From: Syngnathus acus
Taxonomy: Eukaryota > Chordata > Actinopteri > Syngnathiformes > Syngnathidae
Direction of reading: 5' to 3'
Assembly: GCF_901709675.1 (NCBI RefSeq)
Contig: NC_051088.1
Location: 13,619,693-13,683,692 of the forward strand
Length of the DNA stretch: 64,000 nt
Below are positions 40,860 through 54,300 of this stretch, in pieces (position 1 is the first letter of the stretch; the number at the start of each line of letters is the position of its first letter). The position numbers were made by a program, and so were the translations under genes. The notes below the pieces were generated by a model. That model was not told where the DNA came from. It did not search any database and was given only the letters and a program-made list of their open reading frames with translations.

Positions 40860-40867
40860 AGTAAAAA

Positions 40868-40869
<2 letters not shown>

Positions 40870-40952
<83 letters not shown>
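40870..40952. repeat. (CT)n microsatellite, about 41 units
   Basis: An uninterrupted pyrimidine tract starting about 11 bp after the MITE. Confidence 0.97.
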
Positions 40953-40955
<3 letters not shown>

Positions 40956-41091
40956 CTCTCCTCTAAGTGCAGTGAGCATCTTTCTATACAGTGTCACTTA
41001 TAGCAGAGGAGAGCATAACATTGCCTCTAAAAAGACACTTTGCTACCTTCAAATCATTACCAAGCCAAATTCCAGGCTGCTCTCTTTAATG

Positions 41092-41470
41092 TGACAGCAC
41101 TTTGTAGTAGTCACTCTTGAAGGCGTCGGTCGTCAAAGCGAGATAATGTGCAGCAGCGCAAACGGCATATCGCTCAGCTTCAGTACGTGAAAAACAGCCA
41201 CATCCTCGGGGACCGTGTGTGCAGTAATCAGCTGTGTGCTTTAAATTGTTCAATTATACTGTCAGCACTTCCATATTTTTATCGCAGCACCTTAACAGGA
41301 TCCTTTGCCTTCCTTAGAGGCCTTTAGGCTGCACTTGACATTTCCAACGCTGTGTAATTAGATCGCTATCGAGTGCCAGATCGACTTCACCGACTGTTGT
41401 CACCTCATTATGCACTATGACAAGAATTTGTATACCTAATGTCACTTCATCTGACAATTAAAGTGAAGGG
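41092..41470. promoter_or_regulatory. Candidate cis-regulatory stretch
   Basis: Complex, non-repetitive sequence with TAATTA (41355-41360), TTCAATTATA and GATCGCTATCGAG-type motifs, 4.6 kb beyond the 3' end of the channel gene. Conservation is untested. Confidence 0.25.
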
Positions 41471-44400
41471 GGGGGAAGTGAGTATTTGTTGTTGGGGCAC
41501 ATGGACGGGTCAACAGTCATGAAATCAAGTTTTGTTTTGTTTTTTTGCTCAATTTGTTCAATGATCCTGCAGCCAGCTCGTGTTTGTTTGTTTTCAATAT
41601 GTAGAATTTATACTTTAAGTTTGGTATGTGGAAAGCGCACGCAATCCCGAAAGAGCCAATTGCATTCAGTTTAACACTGTTGCACACTTTTTTTTGATTA
41701 ATGGTTTCTTTGAACTTGTAAAACTGCAATGAATCATGGATACTATCAGAGCTCATATGTGCACCGTGATAGAGGAAAATGACGGTCACAACTGCAACTC
41801 ATCAGAAGGTTCACTGACCCATTACATCACCTCCTGAAAGCAGAACTATTACAATCCATTTCAACCCATTTCAGCAAAACAAATTGCTGCATAAATCACT
41901 GGCAATTGCGTTGGCTAAAAAACACAACCCCCACTTTTTTTTTCCTGTCGCTCCTTCAGTGCAAAATTCAAAGCGATATTGTGTTTGTCATGTTTGGCCT
42001 GTTGTCATTCCACATCACTCTCCAAACATTTTACCTGCCCACACAAAAAACTGTTTTGGACGTAAGCCTGGTTGGTCCCTTCGGGTTCATGTTGCTCTCC
42101 ATCTGTGCTGAAGGAAAAACCTAAGCGTGGCCATTACGTTGAAGTACTGGCAAAGTCAGGTTTTGGAGAGGCGGCTGGCAAGACTGGTGGTTTTCGGCAA
42201 AAGCTCAGCAAACGCCATCTTGTATAGCGCCTGTTATTTTTTGGGGTCACAAGTGAGCTACATTTGACATTTGGGAAAAGGTACTCTCAACTCAACCAGT
42301 CAATCATGGGCAGAGACAAACCTTTCACACTCACATTGATGACTTAAAACTGCTCAGATGGAATTCAGTGAACTATTACATCATCTTCAGTGACTTGCCA
42401 CAAAGTAAAAAAAAGTTGCATCTAAAAAAAAAGATAACATAATTATTTTTAAACTTAGGTATTGATTAGATGTGAAGCTTCAAGATGATTATGAACCAGT
42501 TGTTGTGTTTATTGAGTCCTTTAGATGGCACTCTTTGTTCATCGTAGGCCTGAAAGCAGGCTGACTTTTTCTTATTTCTTAAACCCTTGAGCAGTCAAAA
42601 ATAAAACTGGTTCATGAAGCAAATTTGAAGCTTCATTTTCCCGTACTTTTTGATGTCAGAACTACAAAAATCATAATGAGTTTGGATTCCAGTATAGATA
42701 TTTGACACAATATGAAAAAATAAACGACTAGATAGATGTTCTTTTGAGCATAAACTCACATCACAATCAAATTGAGCAAAGCGTGGGAGTAGGACTGAAC
42801 ACCCAGAAGTGAGCGATGATTTCGTTACATAAGATGCAACATTGCCCTCTATAGGCCATAATTAAAAGTTATCTCGACCCTCTTTTACATGACGCCTACA
42901 GAGCCAGAATCAATCACACACACACACACACACACACGTTCACTTACAGACACACTCGTGTCACAGAACAGTTCATTATTGTTCAATTACCAGTGAATGT
43001 TCAAGAGCGAGCCCATTACAGGGGAAAGTTCCAAGCTTGCTGCCAAGAGACCAGAAGAACAAGTATGACATTTTAATGATACCATTAAAGATGAACAATG
43101 ACAAATAAATCTGTTAGAGTGGATTGTGACCTCTATGGACTTACATATGTAAAAAAGAAAGCAACTAAACTGTGAAACTAACGCAAAGTCGGCCCATACA
43201 TGAAATGATTTGCTGAACCTCCTTCAAGAAAGATCTATACTAATATCATTATTATTCATCGTCATACTTGATATTTTGCAAAATTTACATCGGTGGTGTA
43301 TGTATTGACTCGTGTAATATTTGAGGATCAGTTTACATCAGTTCATGTGGCACATCTTTTCCTTTCATTGGCACGTCTTTCCTATTTGAGTGTTGTATCG
43401 AGCATCTTTCAATGAAGTGGGTCACAAATTTGGAAAATACACAATGCTGAATGCTGATATCTATTTTCAGCAGGAACACTGAGGCATGTCTGGAAACCTA
43501 AGGTAAAACTCGCTGGAACATTATAATGAAAGCATTTTAGTGCTATCAATAGGGTGCAGCAAAAAGTCAACTAACGTGCAATGGAAATGTTCATAAGATG
43601 TGTAACAAAAAAGAGACCGGAATGTTTTATGTAGCCAGACAGCCATAAATCAAGCAGAAGACAATGAAAGTGTCACAATGTTCAATTACTCCAGAGAACA
43701 CTTGATGTTTGATCACCATGAAAGTGTGTTTCTTCTTCAAATGCTCCCTGTGGAGGGAATCATCAGAGTGAAAAACAAGAGAGAGAGACTAAAATAAATA
43801 AATAAACTGGCAAGTACCAGCTCCCCTGGCTTCTTTTAGTACTCAGCCAAGATGGACATATTGCATCTGTAAACAAATCGAAAGGTTGGCCGTGTGACAA
43901 GCCAGCAGCAATTGCGCAATCCCGCGCCGTGTCATTCCCATGGTGCAGACTGTAGGGAGTCTCAACGATGCCATCAGTCTTTTGGCGGCAGACTGAAAAT
44001 AACGAAGGTGTTAGAGCTAAATATGGTTTAGATATGCTGAATGCTGAGAGAATATGTTAACTCCACCCAGAGTACAGTATATTCCAAATTTTATTTGCCA
44101 GTGCGTTTTTAATAGGAAAAAAAAATCTATACACATTTATAAACTATATAAAATATGTCAAAATGTGGATATCTACACATTTTAGATATGTAGTGGACGA
44201 ACATGTATTTGTTTAGACTGTCACCACACCACGATGGCATAAATATGTGTCGTAAATAATGTGAAATGTTTTTTATGTTGTTTCAGCTTGAGTTGATGGA
44301 CAGCTCTTACGTGGGTAAATGCTGACCTCTAGCGGTCAAATAAATAACTTCATCTTGCTAAAGAATCCCCAATGGATAGTTTTCCCCTATAGAGGGCCCC

Positions 44401-44973
44401 CTTCTCAAAGTTATTCTCAGTCAGAAGCAGGACACTGATGCTCGACAATAAAGTCGAGTGAGGAGTGGCATTTGAAAGCTCCTTTTTTGCCTTAATCGGT
44501 AGCAACTTTTAAAATGATGATTATCGAGTTCCACACGCTACATGTTAACCTGCGTGTGGGCAAATCACGCTTAGGCTCTTTGAAAATGAGGTCCAGCAAA
44601 CATATTGGGGGGGGTGTCTCAATACTGTTTTCTTGATGCTGACGTGAATCAGACAGTTGCTGAAATGCACATTATTATCTTTTAGATTAATGGCATTATT
44701 TTCCATTCTCTACCATCAAGCCTGAACGATCCATTTAGGTGCATTGATATTTCTTAAATTCTCATTTCTTATGATACTTTGAATTTAAATACATAACATC
44801 CTTCCCTAGAGGAAAGTAAACATTCTGGGTTCCCAGTACTTCCAAGCTATCCGGTAGCATCTCGACTTTTAATATCACATGGTTAGTGATAAGTAATAAA
44901 AATAATCATGTGTTGGTATTGAGTGGTTGAAGAAACCTGCTCCACATCCTGAATGAAGGCAATTTTATTTATT

Positions 44974-44974
<1 letters not shown>
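41471..44974. other. Intergenic DNA, no exon recognised
   Basis: AT-rich with a short CA microsatellite at 42915-42937. Nothing else supportable. Confidence 0.5.
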
Positions 44975-45046
<72 letters not shown>

Positions 45047-45081
45047 CGTTCATTCATTCATTCATTTATTCATTCATTCAT
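44975..45081. repeat. Compound (GATT)n-(CATT)n microsatellite
   Basis: About 18 GATT units (44975-45046) lead into roughly eight CATT-type units. Confidence 0.95.
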
Positions 45082-46059
45082 GGATGAAATTTTAGATGGA
45101 TAAAATTTTAGATGTGCTGGGATTCATTTCAGGGATGCTTTCGTACCCCACCAACTGAGCTAGAGCTCTTTTGGGGAGTTTGTGCAATAAAATGTTTTGC
45201 AGGGACCCAGTGATATCGTTGCCCTCCCCGCAGAGAAAAAAGTCTGAGCTTTGACCAAAGTAAATAACACTCATAAAAAACACATTACAGTAGTTTTGCT
45301 GATGTTGCGCTTTTGTTTAATAAAACAATATAACAAGTCACATCAAATCTCAAATCAACACCGCCAGCTCCCGAAAGTATTTTCCAAGATCTTGGGAGGG
45401 TTACTGTATCATGCTACATTTTGCATCAGGTATCTACTGCATCCATTAAAGTATAAACCAATGTTTACATTCAAGTGCATGAATGCTAGCGTGAACAATA
45501 AGACCCCCTCCCACACACACACAAACACACACTCACACCATCCCTCTTGATATGTATTACAAAGATATATTAAATTCTCTGAGCAAAAAAGGCACAGCTT
45601 TCATTTACTGTGTCAAAGTTCATTAAGGCCTTTTCATTTTTAAAGTACGCACTCATTCGTCAAATCATTAAGTACAAACTAACGGCATCCAATACAAGAG
45701 CAAATCATGTTTTTTACAGTCTTGAACAGTATTTATAATTCAAGCTTTTTCGAAGTTGTGAAACTCTAAAGAGGCATTAATTACTGTATGTTTTGTCTTG
45801 GTTGTCGTGCGAAATGCACGCATCATATAGGGCGCCTTTCTTTGCATTTTGTCATCCTTATTTAGAAGCATGCTACAGGAGACAAAAATGTGGACTCGAA
45901 GACATTTCCTATCTTACAGAAGCACTCATGCATCCACATTGTGTGCAATGCATTCCACTGAGCATGCACTCGGAAAACGTGCGACATCATCATCATTGAC
46001 AGTCGTGTGCTTTATCAACAAAATCGGTTGTAGAAGCAAAAGCGCTTATAAATCGTCCT
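45082..46059 (-). other. Region downstream of the channel gene, probable 3'UTR and flank
   Basis: AT-rich sequence 3' of the minus-strand channel stop codon. No canonical AATAAA is clearly placed within the first 500 bp. A CA-rich run is at 45510-45540. Confidence 0.4.
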
Positions 46060-47912
<1,853 letters not shown>

Positions 47913-48228
47913 TTAAAGAGCCAAGTGGTCCTAGATTTCCTCTTCGCATGCGCAAACAAGCACCCGGTAGTGTGTAAAGAGAGCGTGCGTGCTCGTGCTC
48001 GTGTTCGTGCGTGAGTGAGTAGCAACAAGTCGGCCCTTTCATCGTGAGGGGCGAACATCAGCACCATGGACAGCAACTTCCTAGTTTGAGCTACGTCGTG
48101 TGGTGTCGAGTCGTGTCAGAAAGGCTGCAACCAACGCAGACTGCTGCTTTCCCCGCAAGAACATGGAGTGCTCGTGGCGTGGGGTTAAGACGAATAAAGA
48201 AATACATTTTAAATATTTGCTTTTATAA

Positions 48229-48236
48229 TGACGTCA
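48229..48236. promoter_or_regulatory. Consensus CRE palindrome TGACGTCA upstream of the channel gene
   Basis: A perfect 8-bp cAMP-response element lies about 440 bp upstream of the channel start codon (minus-strand gene). Sequence between 47790 and 48230 is more GC-rich and rich in CG dinucleotides (for example the GTGCGTGCTCGTG run near 47990), consistent with a 5'UTR or promoter. The transcription start is not determined here. Confidence 0.4.
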
Positions 48237-50282
48237 GTGTATCATCACGCATTTTCAGGTTCTCGAAAATTCCGCAAACTAGTCGTCTGAGATGATGTAA
48301 TAAATAAATGCAATGCTGGTTCTTTAAATACAGAGACACTAGGATGTTGGTTTCCATGGTTACCTGTTTCAAAAGCAAGTACGGACACGGTGAGTTTGAG
48401 GGTGATATTTACCCAGTTTTCAACTATCCAGTATTCCGTACGTATATTGTACACTCCCGTCGAAAAATGCTACAATAAGAACGCCAATATTTTAGCTTAC
48501 AAATATTTGGGACATTTAGAACACATTACTGTTTTTTAGGTGAACAAAACGTATTATAACAGATCGTTATAAAAGAAAATATTAAAGTGAAGTTACAAAT
48601 CCTTTACCTCATGCTGTAACTTACATCAATCCTTCTGTGACCCCATGACACCCCCCAAACGTTAAAACATTCTTACTTTGTGATAGCGTTCCAGCTTTCC
48701 ACCAGTCCCCAACAAATAAAATGCATGCACTCTAGTGTTGACGTCTGACAACTTTGGCCTAATGAAGGTTAATCTTTTTTTGCCTCATCAGTGCTTGAAA
48801 CCTTTGTGTGTGTGCGTGCGTGCGTGCGTACTTTTTAAGATCAGCGCTGTATCTCAAACTGACAAACATTTGGCTCGAGTCAGCATTCATTACAAGAATG
48901 AATCCGACAGTCAAATGTCTAAATTCGTTCCTAATCTCCAATTAGCACAATCCAATTGGGTCTCTGTAAATTGTTTCAGCTTGCTGTATATTAACAAATG
49001 TTTCCCTCCTCATTGAGTAAACAGCATAAGTGATAAAGCAGCAAGACTAAATAGCTACTCTGACTGTTGAGCCCTCCAGTTTCCACAGCAACCAGGACTA
49101 AAAATAGAAACTCACACCAGTGGCCGTCGAAGATGAATTTCCAGTAATGGTACGTGATTCTATTTATAGTTCTGTATTGTATAAATGCAGCTCACTGGTT
49201 CCTGTCCAGCTATGGATAGAATGGGCCTAATCGTTTGTTGAAACCACTAAGTTTGTGAGTTTTTAGCCTTGGTAGATGTATGCATGAAAAAGGGAATCTA
49301 AATTTACAGAGGACGTTTTAGAGTAAGATTTAGGGTTTTTAATTTGCATTTCAGGTAAATTAGTTACAAAATCCATGTCTATTTTTTGAAAACAAGGTCA
49401 TTATTTACAGTATGAATTTTACTTTGTATGAATGGCTATGATGGGCATACAAAATAATGTCCATGTACAACAACTTGGGTTCTGCATTTACAGAACTTTT
49501 CAATTTGTTTAGAGCCACTTTATTCTTGAAGATATGTGCCCCCTGGGGGGTATAAAGATTTTACCCCAGCCAACAAGCATAAGTTACTGCATGCCATCTC
49601 CCTCTACATAGCTTGTATGAAATGTGTCAATATTTAGGCTGTCTCATAAAAATGTACTTTGGCATCTTATGACTCAAGTGTTTGCTTGTTTGCTTTTTCT
49701 TTGCAGGTCGAACATTGAAGTATGAAATCAAAGTTGAAGCACAAATACCATGAGAATTGTTTCATGACGCGGTGATAAGACAAAATGATTCTTGATAATT
49801 GTATTAGTTTGAAATGTATTTTAATAAACACTTGCATGAATTATTCAGTGTTCATAATTTTTTGTGACATTCTATACTTAACTGAAATGTTTCAGAATAA
49901 ATGTGTGATTCTGTATTTAAGGTCTATTATTAATTTAAGGTCTATTACTACCTTCTATTCTCAGAACAATTACTTAACATGCCCGTCAGATGGATGAACA
50001 TTTGAAATAAGTGCTTGGATATGCTCACAAAAACAAGTTTTCATAGTTAGCTTGCTCCCTCAATTTATTTTGACTACTTTGCTCTTCTGCTGCTTTTCAA
50101 ATATATGCTGTTAAACATCATAACACAAAACAGCAGTTCAACTGGTACAAATGCACAGACATTGATATCAAAGAAATAAAATCTGGGGAGGCTTCAGCGG
50201 GCGTCAACATTTAGAATGAATATCCTGTCGTAGAACAAGGTAAAGAATGCATGACAATACACAATTATGTAACACGAAACAA
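48237..50282. other. Intergenic DNA between divergent channel and ogfr genes
   Basis: AT-rich sequence with no coding exon I can support on either strand. There is a short (GTGC)n run near 48808-48830 and otherwise unremarkable DNA. Confidence 0.6.
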
Positions 50283-50456
50283 TCACTTGACATAGATAAA
50301 GTGGAAAACAGGAAACAATGATGGTAAAATGTTATGGTTGAGTAGGATTATAAGATCCAGAGGAGTCCAGATCACCAGATGACATGTGCCAGCTCCTGTC
50401 AGGTGTAAGCCATCAGCTATTTTGACCCTCGCCGAACTTGTAAAATATTTCCAAAG
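50283..50456 (-). pseudogene. Possible YqaJ-type recombinase-domain remnant
   Basis: A minus-strand frame bounded by stops (TGA before 50456, TGA at 50285-50283). Its core at 50408-50346 reads LHLTGAGTCHLVIWTPLDLII. This resembles the LTG-x-x-x-C-x-x-VVWTP-x-D segment of YqaJ-type recombinase domains found in many fish transposon-associated proteins. The flanks do not continue the domain, so if real it is a decayed fragment or a single exon. The similarity is recalled by eye and not searched. Confidence 0.25.
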
Positions 50457-50551
50457 TCAAAAAAAGGCAACAAACTGGTACTAATTCCAACATAGCTAAG
50501 TTAATAATAGTTAACGTTACTTGGGTACAGAAAAATTAGCTCCCGAGCTAG

Positions 50552-50716
50552 CTACTTTCTCTCCTCAACTTCGTCAATTTTATTTTTCAATGAAGCCTGT
50601 ACTTTCCGTTTCAGACTTTCAAACGCACTAATATTTAGAACTCTATTTGAGTTGTAGGCGTTCGGACCTTTTTTTCGTGGATATTGAGAAGTAAAACGTA
50701 AGCGGCCCCATTGTGT
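50552..50716 (-). pseudogene. Unrecognised 54-codon minus-strand frame preceded by ATG-TAA
   Basis: Reading the minus strand from 50716, an open frame of 54 codons runs to TAG at 50554-50552. It begins TQWGRLRFTSQYPRKKGP and ends in a charged, helix-like stretch, KRKVQASLKNKIDEVEERK. Directly upstream and in frame are ATG (50722-50720) and TAA (50719-50717), so one base change in the second codon would open a 56-codon ORF. A second ATG in another frame (50708) opens only 22 codons. It sits just downstream of a promoter-like CRE/ETS patch. I do not recognise the product. It may be a nonsense-disabled small gene, an exon spliced from elsewhere, or chance. Confidence 0.25.
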
Positions 50717-50745
50717 TTACATGTTAGCAGCAGCGCCTTGAACAC

Positions 50746-50773
50746 GGAAATGACGCAATGATCAATGACGTCA
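50746..50773. promoter_or_regulatory. ETS/CRE-like promoter patch
   Basis: Within 28 bp there is a GGAA core joined to TGACG (50747-50755) and a perfect TGACGTCA (50766-50773). Similar ETS-CRE combinations are common in housekeeping vertebrate promoters. It lies about 490 bp upstream of the ogfr start codon and about 30 bp upstream of the minus-strand frame at 50716, so it could serve either direction. Confidence 0.4.
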
Positions 50774-51091
50774 TGCCAGCGTATCCGTATTTCAACCTCG
50801 TTGACTTTGCAATTAAATCTTTAAATTAAATTTGATTTTGAAGAGTCATAACTTTCCTAATGTTTGTCACAAGAAAATAATACTTAGATTTATATAACAA
50901 CTGCCTTCAAAATAATTGATAATGATGGTTTCTTGTAAATTAATTTTATACGCACGAGCCATCATTCGAAACAGCTTTCTTCCCTCTTATCTTCATCTTA
51001 ATAAATGATATGGCCTTTACTGTGTCATCTTGTGTGCGTTGATTAAAACGCCCACTCGAGCACCTGAGGGAAGACGTCACCGCCGCCTGGA

Positions 51092-51145
51092 ATGAAAACG
51101 AGAGACAGACAGACGATGGGAGATCTGCGAAGAGAGGCTGTCTAG
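51092..51145 (+). promoter_or_regulatory. Short upstream ORF in putative ogfr 5' leader
   Basis: ATG at 51092 opens 17 codons ending in TAG at 51143-51145; a second in-frame ATG is at 51116. It counts as a uORF only if transcription starts upstream of it, which the sequence alone does not settle. Confidence 0.35.
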
Positions 51146-51192
51146 TGCTGTCCTCGGCTAACCTGAGCGATCGTGTCAGTGGAGCTGGATCC

Positions 51193-51309
51193 ATGCACAT
51201 CTCTATCGGAAAGCAAACTCGGCTAGCTTTGGGTGGCTTTCGTCGATTTGGCAGTGATGGAGGACGACTGTGTGTGCGAGTACGACTCGACGTGGGACAC
51301 CGAGAGTGA
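51193..51309 (+). promoter_or_regulatory. Upstream ORF overlapping the ogfr start codon
   Basis: ATG at 51193 opens a 38-codon ORF in a different frame from ogfr. It passes through the ogfr ATG (51257) and stops at TGA 51307-51309, 50 bp into the main ORF. Overlapping uORFs generally reduce main-ORF initiation, so this may limit OGFr output. The ATG context (GGATCCATGC) is moderate. Confidence 0.5.
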
Positions 51310-54300
51310 TGGAGAGGAGCCGGCCGGAGATGGTCAACCTCGTCGCTCGAGGACTCTTGTATCGGTTAGTGCGTTTCTAAAACGCGAAGTTAAAGCTTGA
51401 CTTGTCGTTGTGAGGCCGCGGGGTTAAATCGGGTGAATTGGCAAAACGTTGTTGTTGCTGCATTTGGTGCAACGCAAATATTAGCTGCTATCTTGCTAGT
51501 TAGCAAGGTAGGCTAGCAGGCTACTTGTGTACTCGAAGATATACTGACTATTCGTTTTGAGCTGGATGTGGCGACATTTGTTCGTAGTTTGTTCTACGGC
51601 GGGGAAAATAAATGATGCATAACTGCCGTATCTGCTGAACCAAAAAGTAGATTAAGTAGGGTGACCAGATTTGGGTTTCTGAAAAAGAGGGCACCTTTTT
51701 TATGGGGGGGGGGGTTATTTGTGTCATATGTTATGACACAAATGACATGGTATCTGTCTAGCAATTGCATTTATTGGCCCGAATAACACAAAATAACACC
51801 CATATATACACAAAAAACATATTTACACTAACAAAAACACTAACTACACTATGTGTACAGACATTTTTGAGTGTTATAGTGGCATACTAAATAGGGTGAC
51901 CAGATTGGGGTTTCTGAAAATGAGGACACCTTTTTTTTTTTTTTTTTTTTAACACTAACTAGTTTTATTGTGGTACACTAAGTAAAAAAAGACAAAAGAA
52001 ATACGGCCATCGGTGCAGCATTTGAAGAAGAAAAAAAGGCTCCTCTTCATTCCTCCTCTTGGGTTGGCACCTTTATTTGCCACAGACACGTAAGTGCCCG
52101 CCTTGCATGTCAAGCACTCAGCTTCATAAGGATCACGACCCTGGCGAAAGCACGGGAATTTTTTTATTCAACTCCTCCGCGAACGTGCATTTTCGTTTCA
52201 GCATTGCTTGTAAACACTCGGTGTAGACTGGCCAGCCCACCCTACTTGGTAGCACAGTGACTAGATTTGAGGAGAAGGGCCGGTGTGACTTATTTGCAGA
52301 TAAACCTGGGATTGAGTGAAATGGAACGGAGTGATAATTCTGTTGACAATGTACTGGACATGTATTATGTTTGAGGCAGTCCAACAAAATCCCAGATGAT
52401 TTTGAACTTCCCCCTTGGACATTTTTCTAGGGCCCAATAGTAGGACATGTCCGGGAAAAAGAGGACGTCTGGTCACCCAAGATTAAGTGGATTCAGTTAG
52501 CATGTTTCCTGTTAATATGATACAACAACTAAACAGAAATTTTAATTGGTTCCGTAAAGAAGTAACGAGTTCAAATCTTGCTCTGTCTTTGTGTTTTTAT
52601 TTTTTTCACTATGTTTACAATTTCTTGCAGTTAGTCAGAAAAACTAACCAGAATTATACTGTACATAATCCGTGATGTTTATCACTCGAAATGTTGGTTA
52701 AATGCTTGGTGTGTGTTTATTCACTGCCATGGTGGTTCACAGCGGCATCACCCGCCCAGAAACATGAGGGCAGCAAAGGACATGCAGAACTACAGAAGAG
52801 GATACCCTGTAAGTTCTCTACAGTTACCCTCAAATCAATCATCAGACTCTGTGTGGGACTCAAATTATGCGGTTCTGTTTCCCTGTCAGAATCTTGCAGA
52901 TGACGAGTGCCCGGAGGACAAAATGAACAACTTGCAGTTCTACCTCAATAAATTCCCCTCTGCACCGGATGGTATGTTACTTAAATCAAACCACAATATT
53001 CTGGCCAAAGCATGAACGACACTGACATGTTATTTTCATACCCGACATAGAGGTCTACATTGAATCCTTTCTCAAAGAGTGGAAAAATGACTACAAAAGG
53101 TTGGAGAGAGTCCACTCATACATTCAGTGGTATGTGCAATTTTTCTTTTTATCGCTAGCTAGCGTGCTCGTTGCACATTTAGCATACGTGTTGTAGTATT
53201 TGTAGAAACAATTATTCCAGCGATTGATGGAATAAAATGTTATACTTTTATAACAATTAAAGTGTCACACAAGAGGGTGCGGTGGGGTGGCCTTATGCTT
53301 TCCTCATCAATGTTGAGCATCCGTGTTCTTGCTTTCATCAGGCTGTTCCCTCTCCGGGAACCAGGGGTCAACTACATGGCTTCTGAACTCACCAAGAAGG
53401 AGATTGAGGTGAGTGTCTTGTAGTTAAAAGAATCCCACGCTGCTTTAGCTTTGCCTCACCCCCCTTTTTTCTTGCCCTCTCTTTATTCCTCCCAGGCCTT
53501 CAAGAGAAATGAGGATGCCAAAAGGAGATTTGTGGAGTCCTATGAACTCATGTTGGGCTTCTACGGCATCCGCCTGGTTAACAAAGACATTGGTGAAGTG
53601 ACGCGAGCAGAGAATTGGAAAGAGCGCTTCGGGAACCTTGAGCGGTAAAGCTTAAAAGTTTTTGTCATGTCACAAAGCGGCCTCCTCTGAAATTTCTGGG
53701 TGGTCATTTCAATTCCAACTGTCTCATCTCGCTTAGAAACATGCACAACAACCTGCGCATCACACGCATCCTGAAGAGCTTGGGAGAGCTCGGCTTTGAG
53801 CACTATCAGGCCCCGCTGGTGCACTTCTTTCTCGAAGAGACTTTGGTCAAAAAGAACCTCAGTAGTGTTAAACGCAGCGTACTCGACTATTTCCTGTTTG
53901 CCGTTCTGGACAAACAAAAGCGCCAGGAGCTTGTGCGCTTCGCCTACCTTCACTTTGAGCCAAAGGATAAATTTGTGTGGTGTCCCAGAAAGATTCAGAA
54001 ACAATTCCGGAAGGCCGAGAAACGACCCGAAGCCGTCGGAAATGGAGACGGCAAGGATGACATCTGCTCGAGGGCTAAAAGCAAAGATGGTGAAAAAGGG
54101 GTTCACCTCAAAGAGGAGGAACCGGATAATGCCGGCAAGGCGCAGAAACAGACGGAAACAAATCGAGACAAACTCAATCAGCCCGAGATGCCCCCTCACC
54201 TAAAAGAAGATCAAATGACGATCAGAAATGGGAATTCCGAGTCCAACGACAACACTTTAGGCAACGGTACTGACTCAATGAATGAAACTGATGAAATGGA

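Noticed and set aside
53561-54199. 212-codon minus-strand frame
   Set aside because: Antisense to ogfr exons 6-7 and spans an intron; a shadow of the real coding strand.
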